Positions 13,092-14,541 of a stretch of 14,541 bases of DNA are shown in pieces. How positions within the stretch are numbered: the first letter of the stretch is position 1; every line of letters starts with the position of its first letter. A model generated the notes under the pieces. That model made no database searches, was not told the DNA's origin, and saw nothing but the letters and a program-made list of their open reading frames with translations. Made by a program: the position numbers and the translations under genes. Origin of the DNA: Betaproteobacteria bacterium RIFCSPLOWO2_02_FULL_62_17 (GTDB taxonomy: Bacteria > Pseudomonadota > Gammaproteobacteria > Burkholderiales > SG8-39); contig MEQV01000251.1 in the NCBI GenBank assembly GCA_001770355.1, positions 1 to 14,541 of the forward strand. Reading direction: 5' to 3'.

Positions 13092-14320
13092 GCGCGGGAG
13101 GCTTTCTTGATCGAAGTCACCTTGGCGCCCTGCCTGGGCGTATCGCAGAAACGTGCCCATTCAAGCATCAGCCGCTTGCGCTTTTCGAATAGATCGCCAC
13201 GACGGTACGCGGCCTCGACTTTGTCGCTGATCGAGTGCGCGAGCGCCATTTCGCAGACTTCGCGCGGGTAGCTGGTGCGCTCCGCAGCCCAGTCCCGAAA
13301 CGTGCTGCGAAAGCCATGGACCGTGACCCCCTTGCGGCCCATTCGACCGAGCAGCTTGAGCATCGCCATATCCGACAGCGGCTCCCTCTCCTTGCCGCCG
13401 GCAAACAGGAAAGGCCCCGCTGGCTGCGCCTTCGCAATCTCCAGCGCGCGCAGCGACAGCGGGACCCGGTGCTCACGCCCCGCCTTCATGCGGGTTCCGG
13501 GAATCGTCCACAACTCCTTGTCCGCGTCGATCTCGTCGGGCGGCGCCCCGATCACTTCGCCTGTACGGGCGATGGTGAGAATCAGAAATTCCAGCGCCCG
13601 CGCCGCGGTGCCCTCCATCGTGCGCAGTTCCGCGACGAACGCACCGATCTCGTCGTAGGGCAACGCCGCCAGGTGCTCACGGTTCTTGCGATTGAGGGAC
13701 CCGGCCAGCAGCTTGTCCAGGTGCCCGCGCCAGCGGGCCGGGTTCTCGCCGCTGCGGTAGCCCATGACCCGCGCCCAGTCGAGGATGCGCTCGATGCGGC
13801 CGCGCAGGCGGCTCGCCGTTTCAGGTTTCTTCGTCCAGATCGGTTCGAGGGTGCGCACGACCAGCGCCGTGTCAACGTCCTTGACCGCCAGTTGCCCGAT
13901 GACCGGACCGGCGTAGGTGTCGAGGGTGTTCTCCCACTGAGCAACGTGCTTCGGGTTGCGCCAACCTGCCTGGTGCGCTCCGATGAATTTCTCGGCGCAC
14001 TTGGCGAAGGTCAGCGTGCTCGCGTTCTGGAGCCGCTCCTGGGCCCGCTGGCCGTCGCGCGCAGCGATGGGGTCTACACCTTCCACCAGCAGGCGCCGCG
14101 CGTCAGCGGCCTTGGCGCGGGCCTGGGCAAGGGAGAAGACGCGCTCGGACCCGAGCCCCATCTCTCTCTCTTTTCCTTGGCGCGCGTACCGGAAGATCCA
14201 GCTCTTCGTCGCCGCCGGGCTGACCTGCAGATAGAGCCCGTCGCCGTCGGCGTAGTAGCCGGGTCGCTTCACGGTCTTCACGAACCGGTCCGACAGTCGC
14301 TTCACTTGGCGCTTCGCCAT
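13088..14320 (-). CDS. int: P4-type tyrosine integrase of the island
   Basis: A 410-aa tyrosine recombinase that would insert the island into and excise it from tRNA-Asp. The N-terminus is the DUF4102 arm-binding domain of P4-like integrases (YYADGDGLYLQVSPAATKSW, 22-41; FSLAQARAKA near 62). A core-binding domain follows (about 104-200). The catalytic set is complete: R252 (IARTGEVIG), K279 (MKAGREHRVPL), H335-x-x-R338 (VHGFRSTFRDW), H362 (LAHSIS) and Y372 (AAYRRGDL). The gene starts 132 bp from the tRNA, as usual for this class. The ATG at 14320-14318 is preceded by AGGAG, which lies inside the right arm-type repeat. It overlaps the DUF3800 gene by 4 nt. No inactivating lesion is seen. Confidence 0.96.
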   Translation of the reverse strand: MAKRQVKRLSDRFVKTVKRPGYYADGDGLYLQVSPAATKSWIFRYARQGKEREMGLGSERVFSLAQARAKAADARRLLVEGVDPIAARDGQRAQERLQNASTLTFAKCAEKFIGAHQAGWRNPKHVAQWENTLDTYAGPVIGQLAVKDVDTALVVRTLEPIWTKKPETASRLRGRIERILDWARVMGYRSGENPARWRGHLDKLLAGSLNRKNREHLAALPYDEIGAFVAELRTMEGTAARALEFLILTIARTGEVIGAPPDEIDADKELWTIPGTRMKAGREHRVPLSLRALEIAKAQPAGPFLFAGGKEREPLSDMAMLKLLGRMGRKGVTVHGFRSTFRDWAAERTSYPREVCEMALAHSISDKVEAAYRRGDLFEKRKRLMLEWARFCDTPRQGAKVTSIKKASRA

Positions 14321-14340
14321 TACCCCCGCTCCTACCCACG
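14321..14340. repeat. Right arm-type integrase site, overlapping the int ribosome binding site
   Basis: TACCCCCGCTCCTACCCACG, one mismatch from 703-722, same orientation. It abuts the int start codon, and on the minus strand its complement supplies the AGGAG ribosome binding site eight bases before the ATG. Integrase bound here would sit on its own gene's 5' end. Confidence 0.65.
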
Positions 14341-14352
14341 TTCTATATGCGG

Positions 14353-14381
14353 ATTGTGGTGGACGGCTTTGGACGTGTCAA
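14353..14381 (-). promoter_or_regulatory. Likely sigma-70 promoter of int, with overlapping inverted repeat
   Basis: On the minus strand TTGACA (14381-14376) is followed after 17 bp by CACAAT (14358-14353): a perfect -35 and a 4/6 -10. Transcription would start about 25-30 bp before the int ATG. An inverted repeat GTCAAG/CTTGAC (14377-14382 and 14392-14397, 9-bp spacer) overlaps the -35 and could be an operator for an island regulator such as the AlpA-like protein. Confidence 0.5.
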
Positions 14382-14452
14382 GACATTGCGCCTTGACTCA
14401 TAGAGGGAAAACGGGCTTTCGAGGGCTGAACTGGACTTGCTTGGACAGATGT

Positions 14453-14466
14453 TGGCGGAGCGGACG
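14453..14466. repeat. Right attachment site within tRNA-Asp
   Basis: Perfect 14-bp partner of 629-642. It is formed by the tRNA-Asp 3' end (CCA to the first T-arm bases), so the tRNA remains intact after integration. Confidence 0.85.
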
Positions 14467-14529
14467 GGACTCGAACCCGCGACCCCCGGCGTGACAGGCC
14501 GGTATTCTAACCAACTGAACTACCGCTCC
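14453..14529 (-). tRNA. tRNA-Asp (anticodon GTC)
   Basis: The minus strand gives a 77-nt cloverleaf. The acceptor strand GGAGCGG (14529-14523) pairs with CCGCTCC (14463-14457). The D arm contains AGTTCAGTTGGTTAGAAT, the anticodon arm reads CCGGCCTGTCACGCCGG with GTC, and the T loop is GGGTTCGAGTCCC. The discriminator is G (14456) and CCA is genomically encoded (14455-14453). The 3' end serves as the integration target and is regenerated by the element's end. Confidence 0.96.
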
Positions 14530-14541
14530 TTGCTCTTTCAG

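Larger units (their letters stand above)
629..14466. mobile_element. Genomic island integrated at the 3' end of tRNA-Asp (about 13.8 kb)
   Basis: The element is bounded by a 14-bp perfect direct repeat of the last 14 nt of tRNA-Asp. The integrase gene lies immediately inside the tRNA end, and near-identical 20-bp arm-type repeats sit just inside both ends. It carries a P4-type integrase, DUF3800, an AlpA-like regulator, an HTH/zinc-ribbon protein, a second tyrosine recombinase, and a Type III restriction-modification operon with three extra genes. I see no conjugation, replication or phage structural genes, so it would need outside help to move between cells. All genes point in the same direction as the tRNA. 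The restriction block looks less GC-rich than ppiD and the integrase, which fits horizontal origin. The repeats and gene content are read directly; mobility is inferred. Confidence 0.88.

Noticed and set aside
13235..14494. Long plus-strand open frame (419 codons) opposite the integrase
   Set aside because: It is antisense to the integrase, runs on into the tRNA gene, has an arginine/proline-rich translation with no domain, and is explained by high-GC codon bias on the other strand.
1..14541. CRISPR array or insertion sequence
   Set aside because: No regularly spaced repeats, no DDE transposase and no terminal inverted repeats were seen; the only mobility genes are tyrosine recombinases.

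Overview
The window shows one complete small genomic island set into a GC-rich proteobacterial chromosome, probably a betaproteobacterium. A tRNA-Asp(GTC) gene at the right end (14453-14529, minus) and the 5' part of ppiD at the left end (1-594, minus) are the chromosomal flanks. A tRNA-Val/tRNA-Asp/ppiD order downstream of lon-hupB is what I recall for betaproteobacteria. The taxon is an inference from this and from the high GC, not from rRNA.

The island spans about 629-14466 (13.8 kb). It is bounded by a perfect 14-bp direct repeat of the tRNA-Asp 3' end (629-642 and 14453-14466). Inside these lie near-identical 20-bp sequences (703-722 and 14321-14340) that look like arm-type integrase sites. 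Every gene I can support is on the minus strand, the same direction as the tRNA and ppiD.

Reading from the tRNA inwards (right to left), the layout is: (i) a P4-type tyrosine integrase, translationally coupled by a 4-nt overlap to a DUF3800 protein; (ii) a 497-aa protein I do not recognise; (iii) a tight three-gene cassette of an AlpA-like regulator, an excisionase-like HTH/zinc-ribbon protein and a second tyrosine recombinase; (iv) a Type III restriction-modification pair in the order res then mod, the reverse of the classical order; (v) three more genes packed directly behind mod: a small protein, a 552-aa protein and another small protein; (vi) about 400 bp with little coding content, then the left attachment site and ppiD.

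The most interesting part is (iv)+(v). Five genes run without room for an obvious promoter, joining Res and Mod to three uncharacterised proteins. The 552-aa protein carries a run of motifs typical of the very large 'polyvalent' proteins that phages and conjugative elements inject. Here it stands alone as a chromosomal protein in a restriction operon between two small proteins. This is the best candidate for an undescribed system; whether it is defence, anti-defence captured by the host, or toxin/immunity cannot be settled from sequence. A hairpin holding the alpA ribosome binding site, and the overlap of an integrase arm site with the int ribosome binding site, are plausible control points for mobility.
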